The position numbers and the translations under genes were made by a program. A DNA stretch of 40,516 nt from Bacteroidaceae bacterium. Lineage in GTDB: Bacteria > Bacteroidota > Bacteroidia > Bacteroidales > Bacteroidaceae. Each line of letters opens with the position of its first letter. Position 1 is the stretch's first letter. The notes beneath the pieces are model-generated. The model was not told the DNA's origin. It ran no database searches and worked only from the letters and a program-made list of their open reading frames with translations. The stretch covers positions 1 to 40,516 of the forward strand of contig JAIKYE010000063.1 of NCBI GenBank assembly GCA_024683455.1. The letters run 5' to 3'. Below are positions 17,806-27,035 of this stretch, one piece after another.

Positions 17806-18306
17806 TTACTGAATACCAACCTCCTTCTTAATCAAATCAGAAACGTCAGTACTCAATTGTGAATTAACAAATGGAATGGCACCTGTACTGAGATCTACTA
17901 CATAGACATAACCGCCTGCTTCACCGATCTTCTTTACGGCAGCCATTACCTTCTCATTGATGGCACCCATCTTTTCCTGACGAGCCTTCTCTAAAGCCTG
18001 CTGGTTGTCCTGGTAAGACTGCTGCAAACGCTGGTACAAATCCTGCAACTCCTGCTCACGGCGCTGACGTACGTTCTCCAACAGGTTTGCCTGCTCTTTC
18101 TGGTACTCATCACCCTTTTTCTGAAGTTCGTCTTGCATCAACTTCATGTCATCATCATACTGCTTTGCCATAGCCTGGATTTCTTCTGTAGCAGTAACAT
18201 ACTCCTTCATGTTAGGAATAATTTCAGCACTGTTGAAATGAGCAAACTTTTGTGCACTCAAACTTAGGGGAGCTATCATCATGATAGCAATCATTAATCT
18301 TTTCAT
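17806..18306 (-). CDS. OmpH/Skp family periplasmic chaperone (second copy)
   Basis: A 166-residue Skp/OmpH-like protein with signal peptide MKRLMIAIMMIAPLSLSAQ. The mature start KFAHFNSAEIIPNMKEYV is the trimer-body strand. The coiled-coil arms are very rich in Gln, Glu and Lys (about 40-125), and the C-terminal GGYVYVVDLSTGAIPFVN closes the body. It lies 6 bp before the third copy and 36 bp after the first. The coiled coil is more Gln-rich than in its neighbours, which may reflect a different client range; that is inference. Confidence 0.93.
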   Translation of the reverse strand: MKRLMIAIMMIAPLSLSAQKFAHFNSAEIIPNMKEYVTATEEIQAMAKQYDDDMKLMQDELQKKGDEYQKEQANLLENVRQRREQELQDLYQRLQQSYQDNQQALEKARQEKMGAINEKVMAAVKKIGEAGGYVYVVDLSTGAIPFVNSQLSTDVSDLIKKEVGIQ

Positions 18307-18342
18307 ACTTTTTTTATTATTTGTTTTTGTTATTGTTATCGT

Positions 18343-18849
18343 TTAATTATAACCCAACTTAGATAACACCTCGTTTGAGATATCTATCTTGGGGTTGGCA
18401 TAGATGATACCCGCATCGCTGGCACGATCAAGGATTAGACTATAACCCTTTAGATCAGAGATATCCTTCACGGCATTATAAATCTCGTCCTGTATAGGGG
18501 TCATCAAACTTTCACGCTTCTTATAGAGTTCGCCCTCAGGACCAAAATATTTTCTCTTTAACTCTGCAGCCTCTTTTTCCTTTGCTACAATAGCTTCCTC
18601 ACGCTGCGTTTTCTGTTCTGTACTCAGGAAAACAGCTTCGGACTGATAGTTTTTATACAAGGTTTGCGCCTCTTGTGTCAGAGCATCCACCTCTGCCTGC
18701 CATTTTTTACTTACCTGATTCAATTGCTCATTGGCACGTTCGTAAGCAGGAACATTTTTCAGGATGTACTCCATATCTATCAAGGCAAACTTCTGTGCCA
18801 TTGCATTGGCACTGGCAACAAGCATTATAAACAAAAAGATCTTTTTCAT
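18343..18849 (-). CDS. OmpH/Skp family periplasmic chaperone (first copy)
   Basis: A 168-residue Skp/OmpH-like protein directly downstream of bamA. Signal peptide MKKIFLFIMLVASANAMAQ is followed by KFALIDMEYILKNVPAYE and a coiled-coil segment (about 35-120) with a KYFGPEGELYKKRESLM motif. The C-terminal LKGYSLILDRASDAGIIYANP is strongly typical. I take ATG 18849; another ATG lies two codons upstream at 18855. The bamA-skp adjacency matches the working pair: chaperone delivery to the insertase. Confidence 0.94.
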   Translation of the reverse strand: MKKIFLFIMLVASANAMAQKFALIDMEYILKNVPAYERANEQLNQVSKKWQAEVDALTQEAQTLYKNYQSEAVFLSTEQKTQREEAIVAKEKEAAELKRKYFGPEGELYKKRESLMTPIQDEIYNAVKDISDLKGYSLILDRASDAGIIYANPKIDISNEVLSKLGYN

Positions 18850-18875
18850 ATGCATAAACTCATGACATGTTATTA

Positions 18876-21536
18876 TTAAAACTCTTGTCCCAAAACAAAG
18901 TGGAAGTGGCTTCCACTGTACGTTCTACTACCAAAGACTGAATCAAATCCATATGCCCAGTCAATACCTAACATACCAACCATAGGAAGGAATATGCGGA
19001 CACCAAGACCAGCGGATTTTTTCATATCAAAGGGGTTAAACTCCTTTATCTCGTTCCAGGCATTACCGCCCTCAAGGAAGGCAAGACCATATATATTTGT
19101 ACTTGCTCCGAGCATAAATGGATAGCGCAACTCCAGTGTAAAACGATCGTAGGCATACGCATTATAGTTACCTGGCGTCAGAGAACCATTGTCATAACCA
19201 CGCAGACCTATTGTCTCTGTGGCATAAGTTGAGCTATATCCACTCATACCATCACCACCCACATAGAAGGTCTCAAACGGAGAGCGTTTGTTTTTGTTAT
19301 AATGTCCGAGAATACCCATTTCAACACGAGTCGATAACACAAAACATTTGTTGCCGTTGGAGAGAGCCGTAAAAGTACGATTCTTAAATTTCCACTTATG
19401 GTACTCTACCCATCGGTGCATCTCCTGCATATCCTGCTGATATTTAGGATCATCCGCCGACAATAGAGTTCCGTCAACGTCTCTCCCGAGACTTGAATAA
19501 TCCTTCTTGTCAAATAGGCTATAAGGTGGTGTCAACGACACGCTCAAGAGGAATTCTGAACCTCTACGTGGGAAAATAGGATTGTCTGTACTATTTCTGC
19601 TCAGCGAAATACCCAAACTAATATTGTTGCAATTACCATTATTAATAAGGAAGTACTGCCAATCCTTCATCATATAACGAGTATAATTGAGATCTACATC
19701 AAGGTTAAAGTAATCGTCTGGCCAACGCAAACGCTTACCCCATCCCACAGTAAGACCAAAGGTCATAAACCGTTTGTCCGGGTCATAATAGTTCTCATAA
19801 TAATTATAACCATATCCCGCACCATAGCCAGGCATATAACTATTGAGGTAGTAGTTATTGTAATATGCTGAATTATAATAGTTGTCACTAATATCAGTAT
19901 ATTTACTGAACGATGCAGCCAGCATGAACCTGTTCGGACGCTTACCTCCGAACCATGGGTTCATGTAACTTATACTATACTGTTGATAGTATCTACCGTT
20001 CGTTGAGCCGTTGATGCTGAATGATTCTCCGTTACCCTGAGGCAAAACGCCACGTCTGATACCATTTTTCTTGAACAAATTGGCCATGCAGAAATTACCG
20101 AACTTCAAACCAATTCTTCCAACGACACCAGTCTGTCCATAACCCAGAGAGAATTCTACCTGGTCGTTGCTCTTTGGTGTCAGCCCCCAGTTAATATCCA
20201 CCGTTCCATTTGTCTGGTCGGGCTGAACGTCAGGGTTCATGCTTTCTGAATCAAAAAGATTTAACGCAGCAATCTCTCTATACGAACGCATCAGCGCATC
20301 CTTAGAGAATAGGTCACCTGGTTTATTCTTTAGTTCCCTTCGAATTACATTTTCATATACGCGGTCATTTCCGGATATTCTTACATGGCTGATGTGCGCC
20401 TGGGGACCCTCTGTGATACGCATCTCCAAATCAACGGAATCTTCCACTACATTTACGACAACAGGATCCAAACGGTAGAATACATATCCGTTATTATAAT
20501 ATAGATTACCTACAGCATCATCATCAGCGGTAAGTCTGTCGTTCATATATTTCTGATTATACACATCACCTTTTTTCATGCGTAATATGCTACTCAATCC
20601 ATACTGGCCGTCTGTAGGATAAAGCGTATTACCCACCCATTCTATATTACGGATATAATACTTCTGTCCCTCTTCAACCGTCAAATATACATCAACATTA
20701 TTGCCATTGGGAACCACACTATCTGAGACAAGAATAGCATCCATATAACCTAACTCGGCATATTTTGCCATCAGATTCTCTTTAGCCTCTTTATATTTGG
20801 CATCCGTAAATTTCTTACTATGGAATAGTCCCGACAAAGAATGCTTATCATGTATTTTCTTTAGCACACCGGACTTTATCAGGTTACCTTTAATCTTATT
20901 AGTCGTCAGATGCTGGTTTCCTGAGATGGTAATTCTATTAATCTTTACCTTATCCTTTTTTTCTACATTGATATCCAGAATAATCCTATCCGGTTGGCTA
21001 GCGTCATCACGTTGCAAGATATTCACCTCAGCATTTTTGAATCCCTTTTCATCAAAATATCTCTTGCACAAGAGTTTTGCGCGATCCAACATATTAGGTG
21101 TCAACTGGTTATCCTTTACCAATCCCAGTTTCTCCTGCAAATCGTCACGTTCGTTTTTTCTTACTCCATTGTAATTAATTTGGGAAATTCTAGGTCTTTG
21201 CGCCAACTGAATGTGCAAATACGCTGAGTCATTAACCAAACTATCCACACTAATGGCAACATTACTGAACAAGCCATTTCGCCAATAACGCTTGACAGCT
21301 TTGGTAATCTCCTCGCCTGGTATCGTAATCGGCTGACCGACCGTCAGGCCACTCAAGCCGATTAACAAATAATCATCATAATTCTTTATACCATCTACAA
21401 CAATATTACCAATGTAATAGGTGCGCGGTGTACGGCTATAATCTATTGTCGGCGCTACCTCACGCTGTCCTACCTGACCAAACACGTCTGGTAGCAGTGC
21501 CGTTAGTAATAATATAACAATGTATATTCTTTTCAC
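18876..21536 (-). CDS. bamA: Outer-membrane protein assembly factor BamA
   Basis: BamA inserts beta-barrel proteins into the outer membrane. The protein has 886 residues, longer than E. coli BamA (810). A signal peptide (MKRIYIVILLLTALLPDVFGQ) precedes POTRA repeats, seen in IGNIVVDGIKNYDDYLL, ISQINYNGVRKNERDDL, INRITISGNQHLT, IRNIEWVGNTLY and ISHVRISGNDRVYE. A C-terminal barrel follows (about 450-886) and ends HFHFVLGQEF with terminal Phe. IGLRGYDNGSLTPG lies in the lid-loop region. An unusual Tyr/Asn/Gly-rich insertion lies at about 548-582. It sits between uppS (38-bp gap) and three skp genes in one envelope operon. Confidence 0.96.
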   Translation of the reverse strand: MKRIYIVILLLTALLPDVFGQVGQREVAPTIDYSRTPRTYYIGNIVVDGIKNYDDYLLIGLSGLTVGQPITIPGEEITKAVKRYWRNGLFSNVAISVDSLVNDSAYLHIQLAQRPRISQINYNGVRKNERDDLQEKLGLVKDNQLTPNMLDRAKLLCKRYFDEKGFKNAEVNILQRDDASQPDRIILDINVEKKDKVKINRITISGNQHLTTNKIKGNLIKSGVLKKIHDKHSLSGLFHSKKFTDAKYKEAKENLMAKYAELGYMDAILVSDSVVPNGNNVDVYLTVEEGQKYYIRNIEWVGNTLYPTDGQYGLSSILRMKKGDVYNQKYMNDRLTADDDAVGNLYYNNGYVFYRLDPVVVNVVEDSVDLEMRITEGPQAHISHVRISGNDRVYENVIRRELKNKPGDLFSKDALMRSYREIAALNLFDSESMNPDVQPDQTNGTVDINWGLTPKSNDQVEFSLGYGQTGVVGRIGLKFGNFCMANLFKKNGIRRGVLPQGNGESFSINGSTNGRYYQQYSISYMNPWFGGKRPNRFMLAASFSKYTDISDNYYNSAYYNNYYLNSYMPGYGAGYGYNYYENYYDPDKRFMTFGLTVGWGKRLRWPDDYFNLDVDLNYTRYMMKDWQYFLINNGNCNNISLGISLSRNSTDNPIFPRRGSEFLLSVSLTPPYSLFDKKDYSSLGRDVDGTLLSADDPKYQQDMQEMHRWVEYHKWKFKNRTFTALSNGNKCFVLSTRVEMGILGHYNKNKRSPFETFYVGGDGMSGYSSTYATETIGLRGYDNGSLTPGNYNAYAYDRFTLELRYPFMLGASTNIYGLAFLEGGNAWNEIKEFNPFDMKKSAGLGVRIFLPMVGMLGIDWAYGFDSVFGSRTYSGSHFHFVLGQEF

Positions 21537-21574
21537 AACCCTTTATCTATTCAAAATTTATAACTGGCTAAACT

Positions 21575-22324
21575 CTAAAGTCTATGTTCCTCTTCGACCT
21601 GATCTCCCGTCTTGCCAAACCTACGCTGACGACTTTGATATTCAGCAATAGCTTTGTGCATATCCTTTTCCTTAAAATCTGGCCAATATGTGTCACAGAA
21701 ATAAAACTCGCTATAGGCACACTGCCAAAGCAGATAGTTACTGATTCGGAGTTCACCACCTGTACGTATCAGTAGATCGGGATCTGACATAAATTTTGTC
21801 TCAAGATGCTCCGACACATATTTCTCGTCTATATCCTCAGGCTTAACCTTACCCGCAGCCGCATCCTTTGCCACCTGCTGCATGGCCTTGGTCAACTCCC
21901 ACCTACTGCTATAGTTAAGAGCTGTGATGACGATCATTCCAGTATTTTTAGCCGTGTGTTCCATACACTCTTCCAGACGTGTCCTTACATGCTGAGGCAG
22001 ACGTGAAATATCGCCTATCACACGGAAACGGACATTATTTTTCATAAAAATCTCGTCTTCCAACTTGGTAGCTATAAGGTTCATCAGCGCCTCCACCTCA
22101 GGCTCTGGTCTGCTCCAGTTTTCTGTAGAGAATGTGTACATTGTCAAGTATTTCACACCCAAGCGCGCACATTCAGAGGTGATGCGCCTAACAGTCTCTA
22201 CTCCCTCAACATGTCCTGCCGAGCGAGGCAATCCTTTCTCTTTTGCCCATCGTCCATTCCCATCCATTATTATGGCAATAGACTCTGGAATATTGTTCAT
22301 GTCAAGTTCTATCTTATTATCCAT
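21575..22324 (-). CDS. uppS: Undecaprenyl diphosphate synthase
   Basis: UppS is a cis-prenyltransferase that makes the C55 lipid carrier for peptidoglycan and surface sugars. With ATG 22324 it has 249 residues. Catalytic D21 lies in [40 protein letters not shown] and [21 protein letters not shown] then [12 protein letters not shown] follow in family order. A longer frame from TTG 22375 would overlap the DUF6089-like gene and add 17 residues not usual in the family. It lies upstream of bamA in the envelope operon; its product serves murI-dependent wall synthesis and probably the gtrA/GT-C pair. Confidence 0.96.
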   Translation of the reverse strand: MDNKIELDMNNIPESIAIIMDGNGRWAKEKGLPRSAGHVEGVETVRRITSECARLGVKYLTMYTFSTENWSRPEPEVEALMNLIATKLEDEIFMKNNVRFRVIGDISRLPQHVRTRLEECMEHTAKNTGMIVITALNYSSRWELTKAMQQVAKDAAAGKVKPEDIDEKYVSEHLETKFMSDPDLLIRTGGELRISNYLLWQCAYSEFYFCDTYWPDFKEKDMHKAIAEYQSRQRRFGKTGDQVEEEHRL

Positions 22325-22371
22325 CGATCTTATATTTTTTCGATAACCGCTAACTCTTAAGCGTTCCGGTC

Positions 22372-23112
22372 TCAATTATTGCACTTTCTAAACTTAGGCA
22401 TAAACTCATACGTCAGATACACCATCGTAAAGTTATAACAGTCCTTATTCTTCAGTCCCTTACTTTTTATGCCATAAGGATGCGCCAATTGGGTTGTTCC
22501 CTCAGGAGTAGCATCCAACCTGTCACTTGTAGTAAAGCGCATAGTCCATTCAAATCCGAGGTTCAGACGTGGCTTTAGCTTATACTTTACGCCTACTCCC
22601 ACAGGTAAACAAAGGGCACCGCATGCGCTGGCTCCACCTCCCATTCCTACAGTCATACCAATACCAGCTAACGCATATGGGGTAATTCTCTTAAGATCCT
22701 TATATCCTCCGCCCATACCAAAGCCCCAGAAATTCAATTCAAACTGGGCTCCAATATCTAACACATTCCGCGAGAAATCCACCTTCGTAGGCTTGCCGCC
22801 ATCCAAAGTGCCGCTTAATGGATCAACTGGTACAAAACCATCAACACTTCCGCTTAAGTGTCCCATTGCCATATTCATCTTAACGGCCATTCTTGGATTC
22901 AGAATACGTCTAAGAGTGACACCACCCATAAAACCCATGTGAGCATATGGAGTACTGTTTCCGTCTCCCATATAGAAACTCGTTCCTATGGCAGCTCCCA
23001 AATCCATTTTGTATTCCAATTCCTCCGCTTTAAGTTGGCTGGAAAAGAAATACAGCAGGAGTATTGACGCTATTAACGCTCGAAGTCCAGTCTGTTCAAT
23101 TTTCCTCGCCAT
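22372..23112 (-). CDS. DUF6089-like outer-membrane beta-barrel protein
   Basis: A 246-residue protein with a signal peptide (about 1-29, ending QLKA) followed by alternating beta-strand sequence typical of small outer-membrane barrels. [13 protein letters not shown] lies near the mature start, [14 protein letters not shown] is central, and the end is [10 protein letters not shown]. The order (this gene, then uppS and bamA) matches DUF6089 proteins in Bacteroidales, which is the basis for the name. Its start overlaps the upstream lipoprotein gene by 40 bp, and I keep it because a later start would remove the signal peptide. Function unknown. Confidence 0.82.
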   Translation of the reverse strand: MARKIEQTGLRALIASILLLYFFSSQLKAEELEYKMDLGAAIGTSFYMGDGNSTPYAHMGFMGGVTLRRILNPRMAVKMNMAMGHLSGSVDGFVPVDPLSGTLDGGKPTKVDFSRNVLDIGAQFELNFWGFGMGGGYKDLKRITPYALAGIGMTVGMGGGASACGALCLPVGVGVKYKLKPRLNLGFEWTMRFTTSDRLDATPEGTTQLAHPYGIKSKGLKNKDCYNFTMVYLTYEFMPKFRKCNN

Positions 23113-24458
23113 ACTTCACCATTGGCAATTATCCAAATCACATTGTCATCACCAACAGCACTTACGATAGAGCCGTTGGTGCCTTTCAGTTCTTTTGGCA
23201 GATGCCATTCTGAATCCTTACGCCATGTAATGCCATAATCCTGGCTTACGTAAAGGGCATCCATTGCTTTATTTGTACCCTTTCCTACTACAGATGCGCC
23301 ACCAAAGGCCAGACATTTTCCGTCATACTGTATTAGGTTTAGGTTATCTAACTGAGGTAACGTTGACATATTGTCTGGAGTTTGGTTCAAGTACATCCAG
23401 ACAGCCCCGCTCTCTGCAATTTCGTCGTTCCACATTTTGTTCCAGACAACAGATGCCTTATCGGTATCATTTGTCCGATTTCCCAACAGAATCAAACGAT
23501 GATTACCATTATCCTGTTTCATCACTAATGTTCTTACGCCACTTGCGGGTAAATAGGTTGAACTTTCATCCAGACTTTCAGGCAGGAAGACCCATTCCCC
23601 TTGCTCACTTTGTCTACATCCGTACAATTCTCCATCCATCAAGGTATATATAAAGTCTGGAGTAGCACCAGCTAATACAATTCCAGGATGTTGAGGAATA
23701 TTCAGTTTTTGCCAGTCTTTTCCATCGACAGATGTATAGATATATCCATCCGCTGTACTTACAAAGAAACTATCCCCTTGCTTAGCAAGAGTCTGCACAT
23801 CAGTTTCAACGGGCAAATTAGTCAGCAAGCTCTGCCAAGTTCCTTCTGCTGTACGCTCCATAAGAGTCACCGCTTCATTGTTTCCACCGAGCACAGCCAG
23901 TTTTCCTTCAACAATCAAGCCTCGCTGCTGACTCATGTTTTGTAATTGCGGATCAGCATCGCCCACTTTCTTCCAATAGAGCGAGTCACCCTCTTGCTTG
24001 TGTACATTCAGTTTTAGGGTATAAACTCTACTGCTCATACCATCGTTAGCCATCAACAACAACTCCAACGGCTTACGCAAATCCAAACTGTCTGATGCCC
24101 CATAAGAAAACCATGTACTGTCAGCTCCATCTTTTTCGCGATAGTACAGCGCCGAGCCATTGAAAGAAATATCTACCAGCACCGCCTGTAAAAGAGTACC
24201 ATACAACAGAGAATCCTTGTTCTCTATGGTAAGCGTACGCTGATCTATCGTGATAGGGTAATTGTTACCCGCCGTATAAGAAGTTATAATGGTGGTATCT
24301 TTCCCTAAGGAATCCTGCATATGGGACTCACGTTTCATCTGCCCTAGAGACACGTCCATAATATAGCAATAATCATCCGACACAATCTCATTGTCGGATA
24401 TACACGAACCTACCAAGAAAGGTATCGTTGCAAGTAGCAACATCCAATATTTTTTCAT
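23073..24458 (-). CDS. DUF6242-like lipoprotein with beta-propeller-like repeats
   Basis: A 461-residue surface-type lipoprotein. With ATG 24458 the start is MKKYWMLLLATIPFLVGSC, a clean lipobox, followed by ISDNEIVSDDY; the acidic residues after the cysteine resemble a lipoprotein export signal. The N-terminal third (about 30-150) is beta-rich. The remainder has repeats such as GLIVEGKLAVLGG, FFVSTADGYIYTSVDGKDWQKL and ALYVSQDYGITWRKDSEW, a BNR/propeller-like pattern. I associate this layout with DUF6242. First gene of the long minus-strand envelope operon, with a -7 element at 24502-24509. An earlier TTG-type reading to 24497 is less likely. Confidence 0.82.
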   Translation of the reverse strand: MKKYWMLLLATIPFLVGSCISDNEIVSDDYCYIMDVSLGQMKRESHMQDSLGKDTTIITSYTAGNNYPITIDQRTLTIENKDSLLYGTLLQAVLVDISFNGSALYYREKDGADSTWFSYGASDSLDLRKPLELLLMANDGMSSRVYTLKLNVHKQEGDSLYWKKVGDADPQLQNMSQQRGLIVEGKLAVLGGNNEAVTLMERTAEGTWQSLLTNLPVETDVQTLAKQGDSFFVSTADGYIYTSVDGKDWQKLNIPQHPGIVLAGATPDFIYTLMDGELYGCRQSEQGEWVFLPESLDESSTYLPASGVRTLVMKQDNGNHRLILLGNRTNDTDKASVVWNKMWNDEIAESGAVWMYLNQTPDNMSTLPQLDNLNLIQYDGKCLAFGGASVVGKGTNKAMDALYVSQDYGITWRKDSEWHLPKELKGTNGSIVSAVGDDNVIWIIANGEVWRGKLNRLDFER

Positions 24459-24501
24459 TCTCTTATGTGCGCACATTATATGGTATATATTAACCAAGGT
24501 G

Positions 24502-24509
24502 CAAAGATA
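24502..24509 (-). promoter_or_regulatory. -7 element of the envelope operon
   Basis: The minus-strand sequence is TATCTTTG, matching TAnnTTTG, about 44 bp before the DUF6242-like ATG. A clear -33 element is not visible. It is the best promoter candidate for the whole operon down to gtrA. Confidence 0.5.
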
Positions 24510-24601
24510 TAGTTATTATTTGACATTACATCACATTCCACCTTGGAATTAAGTAAAATTAGGGTTTATCCGACCTATCAGAGCACTTTTTGCCTGATTT
24601 T

Positions 24602-25591
24602 TTACATTTCACGACTATAGTTAAGAATTTTTCTTGCATCTACGCACAGCATTCCTTTCAGATTACCGTCCCTTACATTAGGAGCAGAAACGCCGCTACC
24701 AAGACAGAAGGGAGCAACCTCTACACGAGCCTCATCCCACAGTCCTTCATCTATGAAATGCTGCAACAACTGAGCACCGCCCTCTACCATCAGTGACTGA
24801 ACACCTCGTTTGTACAGATCAGCAAGTATCTGTCTCAAATCGCCTGTATTATAGATAACCGTCGGCACCTTACCGTCCTTCAAATGAATAAAATCGGGCA
24901 ATACCCCATTGCGGTCAATGGTTACTCGTAGCGGATTGGGACCTTCCCACAGACGGGTCGTCAACGTAGGATTGTCCATCAAAACGGTTTTAGTGCCCAC
25001 CATAATAGCTTGATTCATAGCTCGCATCCGATGAACAAGCGTTTGAGTAAAATGCGATGAGAACTTCACAGGTTCCTCGTTCTGCCGTCTCTCTGCATCC
25101 ATGAACCCATCTTCACTCTGCGCCCATTTCAGGGTTACAAAGGGACGGTGCTGCTGGTGAAAGGTGATAAAACGTTTGTTCAGTTCCAGGCATTCTTTCT
25201 CCAGGACACCCACCACCACTTCTATTCCAGCATCACGCAACTTCCTAATTCCCTGACCATTCACCTTGGCAAAAGGATCCATACAGCCAACCACCACTCG
25301 AGGTATTTTCTTCTCTATTATCAAGTCGGCACAAGGCGGTGTCTTGCCGTAATGAGAACAAGGTTCCAAACTTACATAGATGATACTTTCCTTTAACAAC
25401 GACTCATTGCGTACACTTCGGATGGCGTTCACCTCAGCATGTGGTCCTCCGCACCTTCTATGGTAGCCCTCGCCAATAATTTTATCTTTGTATACAATCA
25501 CAGCGCCCACCATCGGGTTGGGAGGGGCACCCACCGTCCCACATTTGGCCAGTTGGATACAGCGCCACATGTATTTTAATTCATAATTCAT
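24602..25591 (-). CDS. ribD: Bifunctional diaminohydroxyphosphoribosylaminopyrimidine deaminase/reductase
   Basis: RibD carries out the second and third steps of riboflavin synthesis. With ATG 25591 it has 329 residues. The deaminase domain holds the zinc site H51-A-E53 (GPHAEVNAI) and C78/C87 (LEPCSHYGKTPPC). PPNPMVGAVIV is at 23-33. The reductase domain (about 145-329) includes VTLKWAQSEDG, MVGTKTVLMDNPTLTTR and SLMVEGGAQLLQ. The frame stays open upstream to 25708 only because it crosses heptamer repeats, so I reject that extension. The first few codons (MNYELKY) are themselves part of an ATTCATA-type repeat. It is divergent from prmC. Confidence 0.95.
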   Translation of the reverse strand: MNYELKYMWRCIQLAKCGTVGAPPNPMVGAVIVYKDKIIGEGYHRRCGGPHAEVNAIRSVRNESLLKESIIYVSLEPCSHYGKTPPCADLIIEKKIPRVVVGCMDPFAKVNGQGIRKLRDAGIEVVVGVLEKECLELNKRFITFHQQHRPFVTLKWAQSEDGFMDAERRQNEEPVKFSSHFTQTLVHRMRAMNQAIMVGTKTVLMDNPTLTTRLWEGPNPLRVTIDRNGVLPDFIHLKDGKVPTVIYNTGDLRQILADLYKRGVQSLMVEGGAQLLQHFIDEGLWDEARVEVAPFCLGSGVSAPNVRDGNLKGMLCVDARKILNYSREM

Positions 25592-25642
25592 AATCCACAA
25601 TCCAAAAAAAAACTGTAAACTGTAAACTGTAAACTGTAAACT
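25576..25642. repeat. Two heptamer families in the ribD-prmC gap
   Basis: ATTCATA-type units occur near 25579-25594, overlapping the ribD start, and AACTGTA occurs four times at 25611-25638 followed by AACT. The second array ends 5 bp before the prmC -7 element. Confidence 0.85.
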
Positions 25643-25647
25643 TTTTA

Positions 25648-25655
25648 TACTTTTG
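25648..25655 (+). promoter_or_regulatory. -7 element for prmC-recX
   Basis: TACTTTTG matches TAnnTTTG and is only 4 bp before ATG 25660, so the transcript would be nearly leaderless or start at ATG 25669. The -33 region falls inside the AACTGTA array. Confidence 0.55.
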
Positions 25656-25659
25656 CAGC

Positions 25660-26475
25660 ATGAATCACATGCAGAGACTTCTATCCGCCTATCCGCAACG
25701 TGAAGCACGCGCCCTTTACATGCTGGTCATGGAAGTTGCCTTTGGCTTGACTCCCACACAGGTTTTGACGGGCAAAGATAATGAATTATCTTTAGATAAA
25801 CAGGCTTTGCTGCAAAATATTATCGACAGACTACTCAGAAAAGAACCTGTACAGTATATTTTGGGGCAAGCCAACTTCTGCGGACACACTTTTCACGTCG
25901 AGCCAGGTGTTTTGATTCCCAGGCCCGAAACAGAAGGACTTGTCGGTCTCATCAGTCAGCAATCTCCCACCCCCAGCTCTGTCTTAGATATTGGAACGGG
26001 GAGCGGATGCATCGCCATTTCCTTGGCCTTATTGGGGTATCAGGTAACGGCATTTGACATTTCTGCTGATGCGCTGCGAATTGCCCAAGAGAATACAAAA
26101 AGGTTGCAGACCAATGTAGATTTCCGTCAGGAAGATATTTTACATCCCTCACCCACACAGCAGCAATGGGATGTTATTGTCAGCAACCCACCATATATCT
26201 GTCAGAAAGAGGCTGCACAAATGGAGAGTAATGTGTTGGATTACGAACCCCACGTAGCCCTTTTTGTTCCAGACACCGACCCACTTCTCTTCTATCGTGC
26301 TATTGCACAATATGCGCTTGAGCACCTGAAGCCCAAGGGTCGTTTGTACTTCGAGATTAATCAATCATATCCAACCGAGACCACTTCGTTGCTGGAAAAG
26401 ATGGGATATAATCAGGTAGAAGTTCATCTCGATTGTTTTGACAAGTCAAGATTCATTTCAGCCCAGAAAGAATGA
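25660..26475 (+). CDS. prmC: Release factor glutamine methyltransferase
   Basis: PrmC (HemK) methylates the GGQ glutamine of release factors RF1 and RF2. The protein has 271 residues. The N-terminal helical domain (about 1-85) precedes a Rossmann methyltransferase domain with motif I IGTGSGCIAIS (111-121). The catalytic NPPY is at 176-179 in VSNPPYIC. IPRPETEGLV at 86-95 is the usual hinge motif. The first ATG is 25660; M4 at 25669 is also possible given the promoter position. recX overlaps its stop by 4 bp. Confidence 0.95.
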   Translation: MNHMQRLLSAYPQREARALYMLVMEVAFGLTPTQVLTGKDNELSLDKQALLQNIIDRLLRKEPVQYILGQANFCGHTFHVEPGVLIPRPETEGLVGLISQQSPTPSSVLDIGTGSGCIAISLALLGYQVTAFDISADALRIAQENTKRLQTNVDFRQEDILHPSPTQQQWDVIVSNPPYICQKEAAQMESNVLDYEPHVALFVPDTDPLLFYRAIAQYALEHLKPKGRLYFEINQSYPTETTSLLEKMGYNQVEVHLDCFDKSRFISAQKE

Positions 26476-26933
26476 AACCACTAACATACGAACAAGCTCT
26501 TTCTCGTGCCGCTTCTCTTTGCAGCGGAAGCGAACATTGCAGCTCAGAAATACACAAGAAACTGCTCCTCTGGGGTCTTTCCCCAGCTCAGGCAGAAAAA
26601 GCAATTGATTTCCTGATAGATGAGAAATATATTGACAATATGCGTTTCTGCCGTGCCTATTGCTTAGATAAGTTTCGCTATAACCATTGGGGGCGCATCA
26701 AGATAAGTCAGATGCTTCGCATGTTAGAGATGAACAACTCTGACATAGATGAAGGTTTAGAGGCTATCCCTGAAGAAGAATACCAGGAAGTCCTAAAGCA
26801 CGTTCTGGAGCAGAAGAACAGGCAACTAAAGGATACCGACCCCTACATCCGCAAAGGCAAACTTGTCCGCCACGCCTTATCTCGCGGCTTTGAAACTCAT
26901 CTCATTTTAGACATAGCAGACGACCTTGTTTGA
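26472..26933 (+). CDS. recX: Regulatory protein RecX
   Basis: RecX binds RecA filaments and limits recombinase activity. The 153-residue protein is made of three-helix repeats: ALSRAASLCSGSEHCSSEIHKKLLLWGL, then AIDFLIDEKYIDNMRFCRAYCLDKF, then NHWGRIKISQMLRMLEM. The C-terminal repeat is about 100-153. The signature YIDNMRFCRAY is typical. The start overlaps the prmC stop (ATGA at 26472), so the pair is translationally coupled. recA is not in the window. Confidence 0.92.
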   Translation: MKPLTYEQALSRAASLCSGSEHCSSEIHKKLLLWGLSPAQAEKAIDFLIDEKYIDNMRFCRAYCLDKFRYNHWGRIKISQMLRMLEMNNSDIDEGLEAIPEEEYQEVLKHVLEQKNRQLKDTDPYIRKGKLVRHALSRGFETHLILDIADDLV

Positions 26934-26963
26934 TTCGGATAAAAAAATAAATTTGGCTATTTA

Positions 26964-26995
26964 TTTTGTTTATCTCTCACTTAGTCGTAACTTTG
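26964..26995 (+). promoter_or_regulatory. Promoter of the pyrE-argH cluster
   Basis: TTTTG (26964-26968) and TAACTTTG (26988-26995) are separated by 19 bp, the usual Bacteroidetes -33/-7 arrangement. The pyrE ATG is 40 bp downstream. Confidence 0.7.
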
Positions 26996-27035
26996 TCCCC
27001 CCGAAAAGAAACATTATATAAAACAGGAACAAAAC

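Noticed and set aside
25611..25642. Insertion sequence or MITE ends
   Set aside because: The heptamer arrays have no terminal inverted repeats, target-site duplications or transposase nearby.
25592..25708. N-terminal extension of ribD across the heptamer repeats
   Set aside because: The extra 39 residues include repeat-derived sequence (SLQFTVYSLQF) and overlap the prmC promoter and start.
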